In this document: positions 7,348-16,104 of the stretch, piece by piece
Numbering within the stretch: the first letter of the stretch is position 1
Layout of the letters: each line of letters opens with the position of its first letter
Source of the DNA: Acidimicrobiales bacterium
Lineage (GTDB): Bacteria > Actinomycetota > Acidimicrobiia > Acidimicrobiales > UBA8190
NCBI GenBank assembly: GCA_030040015.1
Contig: JASHUM010000004.1
Coordinates: 1-41,011, forward strand
Length of the DNA stretch: 41,011 nt
Direction: 5' to 3'
Notes under the pieces: model-generated
Seen by the model: only the letters and a program-made list of their open reading frames with translations
What the model was told of the DNA's origin: nothing
The model's database searches: none
Translations under genes and position numbers: made by a program

Positions 7348-8859
7348 TCAGCCGGCGAGGCGGGCCAGGTCCGGCTCGCCGTCTCCGGCTTGGAGCTCCA
7401 CGGCGGCGCCTACTGCGTCGGAACCGACGAGACGCTCGGTCAGCGCTGCGTCGCACCGGGCCACCGTGCGCTTTCCGTGCGTCTGGACGACGGCGACGCC
7501 GGTGCCCCGAGCCCCGTCGCGCTCGAAGGGGACCGTGTACGCCACGATCTCGGCCCCGCCGGGCAGAGACGCCTCGACCGGCAGCGGAGCGGCCTCGGTG
7601 TCCAGGCGGGCCTGGAGGTTGGCGTCGGGGCTGGGGACGTCTCTCGGCGCCTCGACGGAGTAGACGCCCACGGCGTGCTTGGTGAGGTAGTAGCCGTTGC
7701 CGTGCACCACGGCGTGCCGCCCTCTGCCGCTGCGCAGGAAATCGAAGGTGTTGGCCAGGGCATGGGTGACGTAGTTGCTCCCCGGCCCGCCGTGATAGGG
7801 CAGGCCGCCGGTGAGGGTGAGGGGGCGGGGGTCGTCGTCGCCCAGTCCCAGGGCCCGGGTGGCCGCCTCCACGGAGCTCGGGAAGCAGGAGTACAGGTCG
7901 AAGGCATCGATCTCGTCGAGACCCATGCCGGCGCAGGCGAGGGCCGATGCGGCGCAGGCAGCCAGGGCGGGCGTGTCGTCGAGGGACGGGCGGGCCGAGA
8001 CGTTCCAGACTTCGGTCGCGTCGGCCCACCCCCGCACGTACACGACCTCCTCGGGCCCGAGTCCCCACTCCCGGGCCCTCTGCGCGTCGGTGAGGAGCAC
8101 GGCGGCGGCCATGTCCACGTCCATCACGGCGTTCACGTACTTGGGGTAGGGGTGGAAGATGATGCGGTTGTCGGCGGTGACGCCGACGATCTCCTCGGCG
8201 CTGCGCCGGGTGGGGAACCATGACGAGGGATTGGTGGCGGCCACGGCGTTGAACCGCTCCATGAGCCGTCCGGTGCGGAGGCGCTGCTCGGCTGGTGAGC
8301 GCGAAGCGGCGTGGGCGAGGGCACTGTCGAGCAACGCGTAGATGGCGGTGGCCTGCTCGAGCCCGGCTGCCCGCTCGGCGGGATGGACGCCGAGATCGGC
8401 CTCGATCGGTGGCCAGGTGGAGGGCCAGCCGCCGTCGCCGGGCCAGTCGAGTCGGATCCCTTCCCGCTTCGCCCGCCGGCGGGTGGCGAGCGCCTCGGCT
8501 CCGACGACGAGCACCACCGGCCGCTCCCCGGCCACCACCTGATCGGCGGCCCGGTCCACCAGCCACTGGGGGATGTTGCCGCCCATGCCCGAGCATCGGG
8601 CGTCGGCGGCGTCGGCGTCGAGCCGGGCGGCCAGTGCTCGGGCCGGGTCGCCGTGACGCAGCGACAGCGAGTGGACCATGTACAGGTGGGTGAGGCCGGC
8701 GAGGACCTTCTCGGGAGCAGTCCCGGGCACACCACCGGCCGCGTCGCGTGCGACCGTCTCCATGAGCTCGAAGGGATCGGGCGCCCTGGTGGGGTCCCCG
8801 TCGCGGTTGGTGTGCTGGCCTGCTCCGACCAGCACCGGCACCCTGGTCCAGTCGGTCAC
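7348..8859 (-). CDS. SCP2-thiolase-like protein with extra C-terminal domain (TLP1-like)
   Basis: A 503-residue thiolase-superfamily protein, about 100 residues longer than SCP2 thiolases. It resembles the mycobacterial thiolase-like protein type 1, which carries an additional C-terminal beta domain. The first half shows VLVGAGQHTNRD and the segment RCSGMGGNIPQWLV (Cys89). When aligned by the AxAG that ends the active-site helix, the nucleophile position falls on a glycine of GMGGN rather than Cys89. A normal thiolase reaction is therefore doubtful. A CoA-ester binding or non-thiolytic lyase role is possible. The start is GTG at 8859 with GGAGG about 9 bases upstream. It is the last gene of the five-gene operon reading from 14495, 18 bp after the lactonase-like gene. 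Confidence 0.82.
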   Translation of the reverse strand: MTDWTRVPVLVGAGQHTNRDGDPTRAPDPFELMETVARDAAGGVPGTAPEKVLAGLTHLYMVHSLSLRHGDPARALAARLDADAADARCSGMGGNIPQWLVDRAADQVVAGERPVVLVVGAEALATRRRAKREGIRLDWPGDGGWPSTWPPIEADLGVHPAERAAGLEQATAIYALLDSALAHAASRSPAEQRLRTGRLMERFNAVAATNPSSWFPTRRSAEEIVGVTADNRIIFHPYPKYVNAVMDVDMAAAVLLTDAQRAREWGLGPEEVVYVRGWADATEVWNVSARPSLDDTPALAACAASALACAGMGLDEIDAFDLYSCFPSSVEAATRALGLGDDDPRPLTLTGGLPYHGGPGSNYVTHALANTFDFLRSGRGRHAVVHGNGYYLTKHAVGVYSVEAPRDVPSPDANLQARLDTEAAPLPVEASLPGGAEIVAYTVPFERDGARGTGVAVVQTHGKRTVARCDAALTERLVGSDAVGAAVELQAGDGEPDLARLAG

Positions 8860-8877
8860 TCGTCCGCCCTCCTGTCC

Positions 8878-9744
8878 TCAGATGCGGTAGACCCGCTCGG
8901 CGTTGGCGGCGAAGAGGCCCTCTCGGGCCTCGTCACCGAGGCCGGCGGTCACCGTGTCGAAGGTCTCGTAGAGCTCGTCGAAGGTGCCGTGCATGGAGTC
9001 GACGGGGAAATTGCTGGCGAACATGCAGCGACCGGGGCCGAAGGCCTCGATGGCGAACTCGATCCACGGTGCGAGGGCGCCGGGGGCCATGGACTGCAGC
9101 GGCATGGCCAGGCCCGAGAGCTTGCACATCACGTTCTCCCCTGCTTCTGCCAACGCGGTCATGCCCTCCTCCCACACGGCACGCTCCTCGGCGGCATCCG
9201 AGCGGGGCCAGCCGGTGTGCTCCACCACCACGGTCAGCCCGTAGACGCCGTCGAGCTGGGCCGCCGCCTCCTGGAGCTGGTCGGGGTGGGCCATCAGCTC
9301 GAAGACCAGATTGCGCTCGACCAGGGCGCGCAAGACCTCGGGCGCGGGGACGGGCCGGTCGAGCCCGCCCATGGGCCGGACCCCCCGGAAGCGGGGCGCC
9401 TGTGCCTGGCGGTCGAGGAGCTCGATGGACCGTGCCACGGTGTCGGCGGGAGGCAGGCCTCCGACGATGGCCTGTGGCCCTCCCCGGCCCGGCGCCTCGC
9501 GGTCGAGCTCGAGGGTCTCGTCGACGGAGTGGGGACCGGTGGCAGCGGCGACGTTCACGAACTTCTCCACGTTCCACCGCGCCGTCTCGGCCCGGTAGGT
9601 GCCGGCGTCGAATCGGCGGTACATGCGCGACGCGTCCCCCGGCGCCTGTTGCGGAGGATGGGAGAGGTAGGGGTACCAGTCGGTACGGGCCGGGTCCCAG
9701 AGGTGCACGTGGGCGTCGACCACCCGGCTGGGTCGCGGGGTCAT
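8878..9744 (-). CDS. Amidohydrolase_2 protein, lactonase-like
   Basis: A 288-residue metal-dependent hydrolase of the compact COG3618 type, the group that includes fuconolactonase- and PDC-lactonase-like enzymes. The N-terminal metal motif is VDAHVHLWDP (HxH), a middle strand has VVVEHTGW, and the C-terminal part has FASNFPVD, matching the family's last active-site strand. Unlike the four longer amidohydrolases in the window, it keeps the HxH form. The ATG start at 9744 overlaps the stop of the double-SDR gene by 4 bp (ATGA), so the two are translationally coupled. Following a Baeyer-Villiger monooxygenase in the same operon, opening of a lactone product is an attractive role (inference). Confidence 0.88.
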   Translation of the reverse strand: MTPRPSRVVDAHVHLWDPARTDWYPYLSHPPQQAPGDASRMYRRFDAGTYRAETARWNVEKFVNVAAATGPHSVDETLELDREAPGRGGPQAIVGGLPPADTVARSIELLDRQAQAPRFRGVRPMGGLDRPVPAPEVLRALVERNLVFELMAHPDQLQEAAAQLDGVYGLTVVVEHTGWPRSDAAEERAVWEEGMTALAEAGENVMCKLSGLAMPLQSMAPGALAPWIEFAIEAFGPGRCMFASNFPVDSMHGTFDELYETFDTVTAGLGDEAREGLFAANAERVYRI

Positions 9745-11381
9745 CGGGTGTCGGCGGTGCCGACGATCTGGCGGAGCGTGCCGTCGAGCCAGGTGGGGAC
9801 GGCCGGCCCGCCGTAGGTGACGCTTCCCACCGGCCTGGGGTGGCTGCGCAGGCCGATCCAACCCTCGCCGATCACCAGCTCGGCACCGGCCAGCCCGGCC
9901 GTGTCGGGACGGGCGAGCAGATGGGCCACCAGCGCACCGGCCGGTCGCGCCGCGTTCTCCTCGGCCGCTTCCACGGCGATGGTGAACGCGCCGACGCGTC
10001 CCTCCGTCGCCCCCGCCGCCGCCCGAGCCAGCTGGGTGGCGGCCTGAGCCCGGCTGCGGCCGCCCGACGTGGTGGCGTCGGTGACGGTCACGAGGGCGAC
10101 CGGTCGCGCCGCGCCCGCCGCGTAGTCGGCGACGGCCCGGGCCCACGACGCATCGAGATGGATGGCCTCCACGATCCCGTGGTGCTCGCCGAGCACCGCC
10201 TCCCATCCCCGACCCGAGGTCCCGGCCGGTCCTCTTCCGGCTGGGGCCACGACGACGGCGTCGACGGGCCCGTTCGCCTCGGCCAGGGACTCGAGCGCCT
10301 TGGCGGTGTCGGAGAAGCCGGTGGCGACGTCGAGGCGGTGGCACACGATCGACCGGGCCTCGAGGGAGGCGATGAGCGACGCCGCCAGCGCCGGCCGGTC
10401 GGTGACGAGGGCGCACGAGCGCACCCCGGCCGGTGCGGCTCCGTCACCTCCCGTCTCCTCGAAGATCGGGCCGAAGCGGGGGTTGGCGCCGCCATCCGTC
10501 GCTTGGGCGTCCTCGGCTCGGAGGAAAGCGCGTGGCACCACCGCCTCGAGCACGCGCTCCAGGGAGGCCACGCCGTCGCTGCGCACCACCTCGAGCGGCC
10601 GGGGCTCGTCGATGACCGCCACCTCCGAGCCACCGGCGAAGAGCACGTGACCGGTGCACCACCCGGACCGGTCACTCACGAGGTAGGCACCGAGCGGGCC
10701 GAGCGCTTCGGGGCCGGGCATGGCGGTGAACGAGATGCCCCCGCCCCCCGTCCTTCCCGCCTGCCGGGCTCGTTCGAGCGCGGCCGCCACCATGCGCGTT
10801 GCGGCGATGGGGGACATGGCGTTGACGGTCACCCCGGGCGGGGCCTGGCGACCGAGTTGCCACGTCAGGGCGGCCACGGCGCGCTTGGCCGCGCTGTAGG
10901 CGCCGGCGTCGGCACCGCGCCATCCCGACCCCGAGGTGATGCCGAGGATCCGGCCGTGGCCCGCCTCGGCCATGAGCGGCAGGGCGGCTTCGAGCACGTT
11001 CAAGTACCCCTGGAGGTGGACGGTCGCCACCGCCAGCCAGTCCTCCTCGGTGCCCGAGGCGAAGTAGGTCTGGCGGGTGATCCCGGCCACGTTGACGACG
11101 GCGTCGAGCCCCCCGTGCTCTTCGACCAGCTGCCGGAACAGGGCCTGCAGGGCCTCGGCGTCCGTCACCGACACCGCCGCGTCGAGGGCCGACCCCCCGG
11201 CTGCCACGATGCGGCCCGCCGTCGTCTCCTCCGGGGTGGGGAGCTTCTCCGAGCCGTCGAGGGTCACGAGGGGGTCCACCGGAACGACGAAGCAACCATG
11301 GCGGCCGAGCTCCTCGGCGATGGCTCGTCCGATCCCACCCCCGCCGCCGGTCACGACGGCGATCTGTCGGCGCCCGCTCAT
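9741..11381 (-). CDS. Short-chain dehydrogenase fused to a second, degenerate SDR-like domain
   Basis: A 546-residue protein, twice the usual SDR length. Residues 1 to about 260 form a complete classical SDR: TGGGGGIG cofactor loop (11-18), NVAG (97-100), Ser150 and the Tyr162-x3-Lys166 pair. Residues about 320-510 look like a second Rossmann/SDR unit (ALVTDRP, VDAVVVAP, ALVTVTD, then GGRSRAQAATQLARAA). It lacks both the glycine-rich loop and the YxxxK pair, so it is probably structural or regulatory. The start is ATG at 11381; the 19 codons upstream in frame lie inside the BVMO gene. Stop and start overlap by one base (TGATG) with the BVMO gene upstream and by four with the lactonase-like gene downstream. 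A likely role is alcohol/ketone interconversion beside the BVMO. Confidence 0.85.
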   Translation of the reverse strand: MSGRRQIAVVTGGGGGIGRAIAEELGRHGCFVVPVDPLVTLDGSEKLPTPEETTAGRIVAAGGSALDAAVSVTDAEALQALFRQLVEEHGGLDAVVNVAGITRQTYFASGTEEDWLAVATVHLQGYLNVLEAALPLMAEAGHGRILGITSGSGWRGADAGAYSAAKRAVAALTWQLGRQAPPGVTVNAMSPIAATRMVAAALERARQAGRTGGGGISFTAMPGPEALGPLGAYLVSDRSGWCTGHVLFAGGSEVAVIDEPRPLEVVRSDGVASLERVLEAVVPRAFLRAEDAQATDGGANPRFGPIFEETGGDGAAPAGVRSCALVTDRPALAASLIASLEARSIVCHRLDVATGFSDTAKALESLAEANGPVDAVVVAPAGRGPAGTSGRGWEAVLGEHHGIVEAIHLDASWARAVADYAAGAARPVALVTVTDATTSGGRSRAQAATQLARAAAGATEGRVGAFTIAVEAAEENAARPAGALVAHLLARPDTAGLAGAELVIGEGWIGLRSHPRPVGSVTYGGPAVPTWLDGTLRQIVGTADTR

Positions 11382-13201
11382 CAGGCCGTCGACCGGACCT
11401 CGAGATCCAGGCCCTCGAACCGTGCGTCTTCGAGCCAACGCTCCAGCAGCTCCCGGTAGCCGAACCAGTCGCCCATAGCCCGTCCGTAGTTGGCGTTCTT
11501 GGGGTTGATCAGCTCAGGGTGGCCCTCGTTGTTGAGGCGTGACGGGGTGCAGGCGGAGAGCACGGCGCTGCCGTCCACGAAGGAGTCGACGATCTTCTGC
11601 ACCCACGACTCCTCGGCCTCGGCGCTCACGTCGAACACCTCGACGCCGTGGCGCTCCAGCAATCCGACGGCACCGCCCACGAACTCGCCGCCGAGCACGG
11701 CCAGCTGGGTGTAGTTGACCGTCACCACCGACTGCTGGGCCGGGGCCGGCATGACGAACAGGTTCGGGAACCCCCGCGTCATCATCCCGAACAGGGTGGC
11801 CGGCCCGTCGGCCCACTTGGCGGCCAGGCTCACACCGCCGCGGCCGACGATCTCGTGTCCGGCGCGCCGGGCCAGCGGGGTGAGCTCGGGCTCGAATCCC
11901 GTGCCGTAGATGAGGCAGTCCACCTCGTACTGCCTGCCGTCGACCACCGGTCCTTGAGCGGTGATGCGCTCGATGCCGGCCGGGCAGTCGATCAGGGTGA
12001 CATTTGGGTTGTTGAAGGCGAGCAGGTACTCGTCGTGGAAGCAGGGCCGCTTGCACAAGTAGCGGTAATAGGGCTTCAGGATCTCGGCCTTGACCGGGTC
12101 GGCCACCAGCTCCTCGACCCGGTGCCGGTGGACGTCCATGACCTCGTAGTCGACCGCCTCGGCGACGCGCATGTACTCGGCCGGCGAGAGACCCTTCTTC
12201 CGGGTGGGGTGGTGGACGGCGGCCCAGTGGTGCGTCCACCCGTCGTCGACCTCGTCGGAGTCCACCGGTCGCCCGACCATGATGGACTGGAAGTTGTCCA
12301 TCCGCTCTCGTTGCCAGCCCGGCTCGAGCGTCTCGGCGAAGCGGGGGTCGGTGAGCCGGTTCCCGCGTTCGCCGACGGCCGACGGTGTGCGCTGGAAGAC
12401 GTACAGGTGCTTGGCTGACTGCGCCAGCGGGGGCACGCACTGGATGCCGCTCGCCCCGGTGCCGATGAAGGCGACGGACTTGTCGGCCAGGCGGGTGAGC
12501 GGCTCGTGCAGGCTGCCACCGGTGTATGCGTAGTCCCAGCGCGCCGTGTGGAACGAGCGCCCGCCGAAGTCCTCCATGCCGGCGATGGCAGGGAGCTTCA
12601 TGAGGTTGAGGATGCCGACGCAAAGCACGTACCAGCGAGTGGTGATCTCGTCGCCCCGGTCGGTGTGGACCCGCCACCGGCTCGCCGTGTCGTCCCACTC
12701 GGCCCGGGTCACCCCGGTGTGGAAGAGGGCGTCTTCGACCAGGTCGAAGCGCCCGGCGATGGCCTCGAGATGGCGGAGGATCTCGTCACCGAATGCATAT
12801 CGGTGGGTGGGGACGTACTCCAGCTCCTCGAGCAGGGGCATGTAGATGTACGACTCCACGTCGCACATGACGCCCGGGTAGCGGTTCCAGTACCAGGTTC
12901 CGCCGACGCCGCCAGCCAGGTCGACGATGCGGATCCGCTCGATGCCGGCCTTGCGGAGGTTGGCGCCGGCCAGCACGCCGGCGATCCCGCCACCCACGAT
13001 GACGACGTCGACTTCGTCGGACAGGGGGTCACGAGGCGTGACCGCAGTGAACGGGTCGTCGCGGTAGCGGGCGAAGAAGGTGTCGCTGCGAAGGTCGCGG
13101 ATCTCGGTGCGGCCCGGCACCATCCGCTTGGCCCGCTCGGCGAGGTACCTGGCCCGGACCGCCTCGGGGTCGTAGCTCGCCGGCTCGCCGGGTTTCGTCA
13201 C
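11381..13201 (-). CDS. Baeyer-Villiger flavin monooxygenase
   Basis: A 606-residue FAD/NADPH-dependent monooxygenase that would insert oxygen next to a ketone carbonyl to make an ester or lactone. The FAD-binding GGGIAG motif is at 70-75 within VDVVIVGGGIAG, followed by GTWYWNRYPG. The type I BVMO fingerprint FxGxxxHxxxWD is complete (Phe212 to Asp223), and the second Rossmann motif GTGASG is at 247-252. A long N-terminal extension (about 60 residues) precedes the FAD motif, as in phenylacetone-/steroid-type BVMOs. The start is GTG at 13201 with GAGG close upstream, 10 bp after the amidohydrolase stop. It is the second gene of the operon. The substrate is unknown; a cyclic or steroid-like ketone fits the surrounding enzymes (inference). 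Confidence 0.94.
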   Translation of the reverse strand: MTKPGEPASYDPEAVRARYLAERAKRMVPGRTEIRDLRSDTFFARYRDDPFTAVTPRDPLSDEVDVVIVGGGIAGVLAGANLRKAGIERIRIVDLAGGVGGTWYWNRYPGVMCDVESYIYMPLLEELEYVPTHRYAFGDEILRHLEAIAGRFDLVEDALFHTGVTRAEWDDTASRWRVHTDRGDEITTRWYVLCVGILNLMKLPAIAGMEDFGGRSFHTARWDYAYTGGSLHEPLTRLADKSVAFIGTGASGIQCVPPLAQSAKHLYVFQRTPSAVGERGNRLTDPRFAETLEPGWQRERMDNFQSIMVGRPVDSDEVDDGWTHHWAAVHHPTRKKGLSPAEYMRVAEAVDYEVMDVHRHRVEELVADPVKAEILKPYYRYLCKRPCFHDEYLLAFNNPNVTLIDCPAGIERITAQGPVVDGRQYEVDCLIYGTGFEPELTPLARRAGHEIVGRGGVSLAAKWADGPATLFGMMTRGFPNLFVMPAPAQQSVVTVNYTQLAVLGGEFVGGAVGLLERHGVEVFDVSAEAEESWVQKIVDSFVDGSAVLSACTPSRLNNEGHPELINPKNANYGRAMGDWFGYRELLERWLEDARFEGLDLEVRSTA

Positions 13202-13211
13202 CTCAGGCTCG

Positions 13212-14495
13212 TCAACGCGTCTGGCCGCTGCTCAGCTTCCCCAGGTCGGCGGCAAGGGTCGTCTTGCGCGGCGCACCTTGCTTGGGCGGCCGCAACGAGA
13301 CGTCGACGTCGGCCGCCTCCGCCCGAAGCGCGCCCACGGTGCACCGCTCCCTGGGCCGGACGGAGAAGGGGTCGTATTGGAAGAGTCGCATGGCGTTGGC
13401 GTGGGTGATGCGGTCCACCTCGGCGTCCGGCACCCCGTGCAGGTACTTCATGGCGATCTCGGGGGCCTGCGGCCAGGTCGAGTCGGAGTGGGGGTAGTCG
13501 CATTCCCAGGTCACGTTGTCCAGGTTCAGGTGGTGACGGCTCTCCACCCCGAAGGCATCGTCGATGAAGCAGGTGATGATGCGCTCCTTGAACACCTGGC
13601 TGGGCAGCTTGTCGCCGAAGTCCTGGCCGGTCCACGCCTTGTGATGGGCGTAGACATAGTCGACCCGCTCGAGGAAGTAGGGGATCCAGCCGATGCCGCC
13701 CTCGGACAGGGCGATCCGCAGGGCGGGGAATTTGCGCAGGACAGGCGAGAAGAGGAGGTCGGCGGCACACTGGATGATGTTCACCGGCTGCAGGGCGATG
13801 AGGACGTCGAAAGGGGCGTCGGGTGCGGTGATGGCCAGGGTGGAGGAAGAGCCGATGTGCAGGCACACCACCGTGCCCTCCTCGGCGCAGGCGGCCCAGA
13901 ACGGGTCCCAGTGGTCGGAATGGAAGCTCGGCCATCCGAGCTTGGAGGGGTTCTCGGAGAACGTCACGGCATGGCTCCCCTTGGCCGCCATGCGCCTGAC
14001 CTCCTCGGCCATGAGCGCCGGGTCCCAGATGGGCGGGACGGCGAGTGGGATGAACCGGCCCGGGTACGCCCCGCACCACGATTCGACGTGCCAGTCGTTG
14101 TAGGCGCGCAGCATGGTGATGGCCAGGTCCTTGTCCTCGGTGCGGGCGAAGAGCTGGCCGCAGAACTGCACGAAGGACGGGAAGCACATCGATCCCAGCA
14201 CGCCGTTGACGTTCATGTCCCGGACCCGCTCGTCGATGTCGTAGCAGCCGGGGCGCATCTCCTCGAAGGAGGTCGGCTCGATCCCGTACTCCTCGGGCGG
14301 CCGCCCCACCACCGCGTTCAGGCCCACGTTGGGGATCTCGTTCCCCTCGTACGCCCAGACGTCGGTCCCGTCGTCCTTGTGGAGGACCCGGGGCTCCCTG
14401 CCCTTCCACTTGGCGGGCACCCGGCCCTCGAACATGTCGGGGGGCTCGACCACGTGGTCGTCGACACTGACGAGAACCAGGTCTTCAGCCTGCAT
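13212..14495 (-). CDS. Amidohydrolase_2 family metal-dependent hydrolase
   Basis: A 427-residue amidohydrolase_2 (ACMSD-like) TIM-barrel protein. The first metal motif is SVDDHVVEPPDMF, with Asp12 and His14 in place of the classical HxH. Later strands have VCLHIGSS and the C-terminal ECDYPHSDSTWP, whose Asp is a probable metal ligand or base. It is closely similar to the protein at 39185-40390: both share the GLNAVVGR, RPGC(Y/F)DI and DMxVNGV segments. It is the first gene of the operon, with ATG at 14495. A TAGGAT -10 candidate nine bases upstream suggests a leaderless or nearly leaderless mRNA. An operator lies just beyond it. The reaction is unknown; decarboxylation or hydrolysis of a ring-cleavage product are both possible in this superfamily. 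Confidence 0.88.
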   Translation of the reverse strand: MQAEDLVLVSVDDHVVEPPDMFEGRVPAKWKGREPRVLHKDDGTDVWAYEGNEIPNVGLNAVVGRPPEEYGIEPTSFEEMRPGCYDIDERVRDMNVNGVLGSMCFPSFVQFCGQLFARTEDKDLAITMLRAYNDWHVESWCGAYPGRFIPLAVPPIWDPALMAEEVRRMAAKGSHAVTFSENPSKLGWPSFHSDHWDPFWAACAEEGTVVCLHIGSSSTLAITAPDAPFDVLIALQPVNIIQCAADLLFSPVLRKFPALRIALSEGGIGWIPYFLERVDYVYAHHKAWTGQDFGDKLPSQVFKERIITCFIDDAFGVESRHHLNLDNVTWECDYPHSDSTWPQAPEIAMKYLHGVPDAEVDRITHANAMRLFQYDPFSVRPRERCTVGALRAEAADVDVSLRPPKQGAPRKTTLAADLGKLSSGQTR

Positions 14496-14504
14496 ACGGC
14501 GTGG

Positions 14505-14510
14505 ATCCTA
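14505..14510 (-). promoter_or_regulatory. -10 candidate TAGGAT for the BVMO operon
   Basis: On the minus strand TAGGAT (within TATAGGAT) ends nine bases before the ATG at 14495, so transcription would begin at or almost at the start codon. The operator at 14514-14529 begins three bases upstream of it and covers the -10/-35 spacer. Confidence 0.5.
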
Positions 14511-14513
14511 TAC

Positions 14514-14529
14514 CTGACGCTCATGTCAG
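14514..14529. promoter_or_regulatory. Operator copy 3, shared by divergent BVMO operon and ligase-ALDH operon
   Basis: A perfect CTGAC/GTCAG dyad with core GCTCAT, in the 70-bp divergent intergenic region. It sits between two oppositely oriented -10 candidates, so one bound protein could control both directions. Confidence 0.85.
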
Positions 14530-14550
14530 GCACACGGCGCCGGCGGTCCG

Positions 14551-14556
14551 TACACT
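14551..14556 (+). promoter_or_regulatory. -10 candidate TACACT for the ligase-ALDH operon
   Basis: TACACT ends nine bases before the ATG at 14566, again predicting a leaderless or near-leaderless transcript. No convincing ribosome-binding site precedes this ATG, which supports that reading. Confidence 0.5.
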
Positions 14557-14565
14557 TGGCCGGCC

Positions 14566-16104
14566 ATGGGCCCGTCGACAGTCCCCGAACCGCAGGGGCA
14601 GGCCCTCGGGGTGCGCGGTGTGGCGGCCATCGCCCGGGCGCAACCCGGGCGTGAAGCCATCGTCTTCGGGGCGCGCCGGGTCACCTTCGCCGAGTTCGAC
14701 CGGCTGGCCAACGCCTGGTCGCACGCGTTGGCCGGCCATGTGAGGCACCCCGGGGACCGGGTGGCGGTGGCGCTCCCCAACGGGATCGACGTGCTCGCCG
14801 CCTGGCACGGCGTCTCCCGGCTGGGCGCGCTGGTCGTTCCGGTGAACACCCGGCTGACCACCGGCGAGGCCGCTTACCTCGTCGGCGATTCGGGGGCCCG
14901 CGCCCTGGTCCATGACGGCGCACCTGCTGCCGTCGGCGCCCTGGAGGAGACGAAGGTGCCCGGCGTCACGGTCGAGGCGATGGTGGCGTTGGTCGACGAT
15001 CCCGTCTCCGGGTCCCCGCCCCGGGGCGACTACCTGGAGTCGCCGGTCATGACCATGACCTACACGTCGGGCACGACGGGCCGGCCGAAGGGCATCGTGC
15101 GTCCACCGCCGCCCCCGGCCACCGAGGCCCCGCCGAACCCCTTCGCTGCCTTCTGGGGGTTTCGCTCCGACGACGTGCACCTCATGTGCGGTCCCGTGTA
15201 CCACACCGCGCCCAGTGCCTACGCCCTGATGCACCTGGTCGAAGGGGCCAAGGTGGTGGTCATGGCCAAGTGGGACGCCCCCGAGGCACTGGGTCTCATC
15301 CAGGGCGAGGCCGTCACCACGAGCCAGATGGTGCCGGCGCAGTTCATCCGCATCCTCGAAGCTGACTGGCGCGCCTTCGACCTCTCCACGCTTCGCCGGG
15401 TCCTCCACGCCGCCGCCCCCTGCCCGGTGCCGGTGAAGCGGCGGATCATGGAGGTCTTCCCGCCCGGCACCGTCTGGGAGTACTACGGGGCCAGCGAGGG
15501 GATGGCCACGGTCATCTCGCCCGAGGAGTGGCGGGCCAAGCCGGGGAGCGTGGGACGTCCCTTCCCCGGATTGTCGGTGCGGATCCTCGACGACGCCGGG
15601 GAGGAGATGGCGGTGGGCGAGGTGGGGTCCATCTACATCGCCGCCTTCGGGGGCCGGGGCTTCGAGTACCACAACGCCCCCGACAAGACCCGCTCGGCCT
15701 GGCGTGACGGCTACTTCACGGTGGGGGACATGGGCTGGGTCGACGACGACGGGTATCTGTTCCTGGCCGACCGCCGGACCGACCTCATCCTCTCGGGGGG
15801 CGTGAACATCTACCCGGCCGAGATCGAGGCGGCGCTGCTCGAGGAGCCCGACGTGGTGGACGCGGCCGTGTTCGGGCTTCCCGACGAGCGCATGGGCCAG
15901 AAGGTGCATGCCGTGGTGGAGCTCCGGCCCGGGGGCTCGTCCGACCAAGAGGACCTTCGCCGGCGACTCGGGCGGCGGCTGGCCGACTTCAAGCTGCCGC
16001 GGGACATCGAGTTCGTCGACGAGCTTCCCCGGGAGCCCAATGGCAAAGTGTTGAAAACCCGCCTGCGCCAGGAGCGCACGGGGACGAAGGAGGAGCAGCG
16101 ATGA
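14566..16104 (+). CDS. AMP-dependent acyl-CoA synthetase/ligase
   Basis: A 512-residue ANL-family enzyme that would activate a carboxylic acid through an acyl-adenylate to its CoA thioester. The ATP-binding loop TYTSGTTGRPKG is near residues 163-175, YGASEG gives the A5 motif, and DRRTDLILSGGVNIYPAEIE (near 405) is the hinge/A8 region. The C-terminal catalytic lysine is Lys494 in PNGKVLKTR. The acid it activates is not evident. The start is ATG at 14566, preceded by a -10 candidate rather than a ribosome-binding site. The ALDH gene downstream overlaps its stop by 4 bp (ATGA). Aldehyde oxidation followed by CoA ligation would be a natural two-step module. Confidence 0.93.
   Translation: MGPSTVPEPQGQALGVRGVAAIARAQPGREAIVFGARRVTFAEFDRLANAWSHALAGHVRHPGDRVAVALPNGIDVLAAWHGVSRLGALVVPVNTRLTTGEAAYLVGDSGARALVHDGAPAAVGALEETKVPGVTVEAMVALVDDPVSGSPPRGDYLESPVMTMTYTSGTTGRPKGIVRPPPPPATEAPPNPFAAFWGFRSDDVHLMCGPVYHTAPSAYALMHLVEGAKVVVMAKWDAPEALGLIQGEAVTTSQMVPAQFIRILEADWRAFDLSTLRRVLHAAAPCPVPVKRRIMEVFPPGTVWEYYGASEGMATVISPEEWRAKPGSVGRPFPGLSVRILDDAGEEMAVGEVGSIYIAAFGGRGFEYHNAPDKTRSAWRDGYFTVGDMGWVDDDGYLFLADRRTDLILSGGVNIYPAEIEAALLEEPDVVDAAVFGLPDERMGQKVHAVVELRPGGSSDQEDLRRRLGRRLADFKLPRDIEFVDELPREPNGKVLKTRLRQERTGTKEEQR

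Noticed and set aside
12139-12152. TGACCTCGTAGTCG, near match to the operator
   Set aside because: Inside the BVMO gene with a broken half-site; expected by chance.
14207-14220. TGACGTTCATGTCC, a near match to the operator
   Set aside because: It lies inside the amidohydrolase gene and one half-site base differs; it is the codons for a conserved DMNVNGV segment, and the paralogue has the same near match at 40069-40082.
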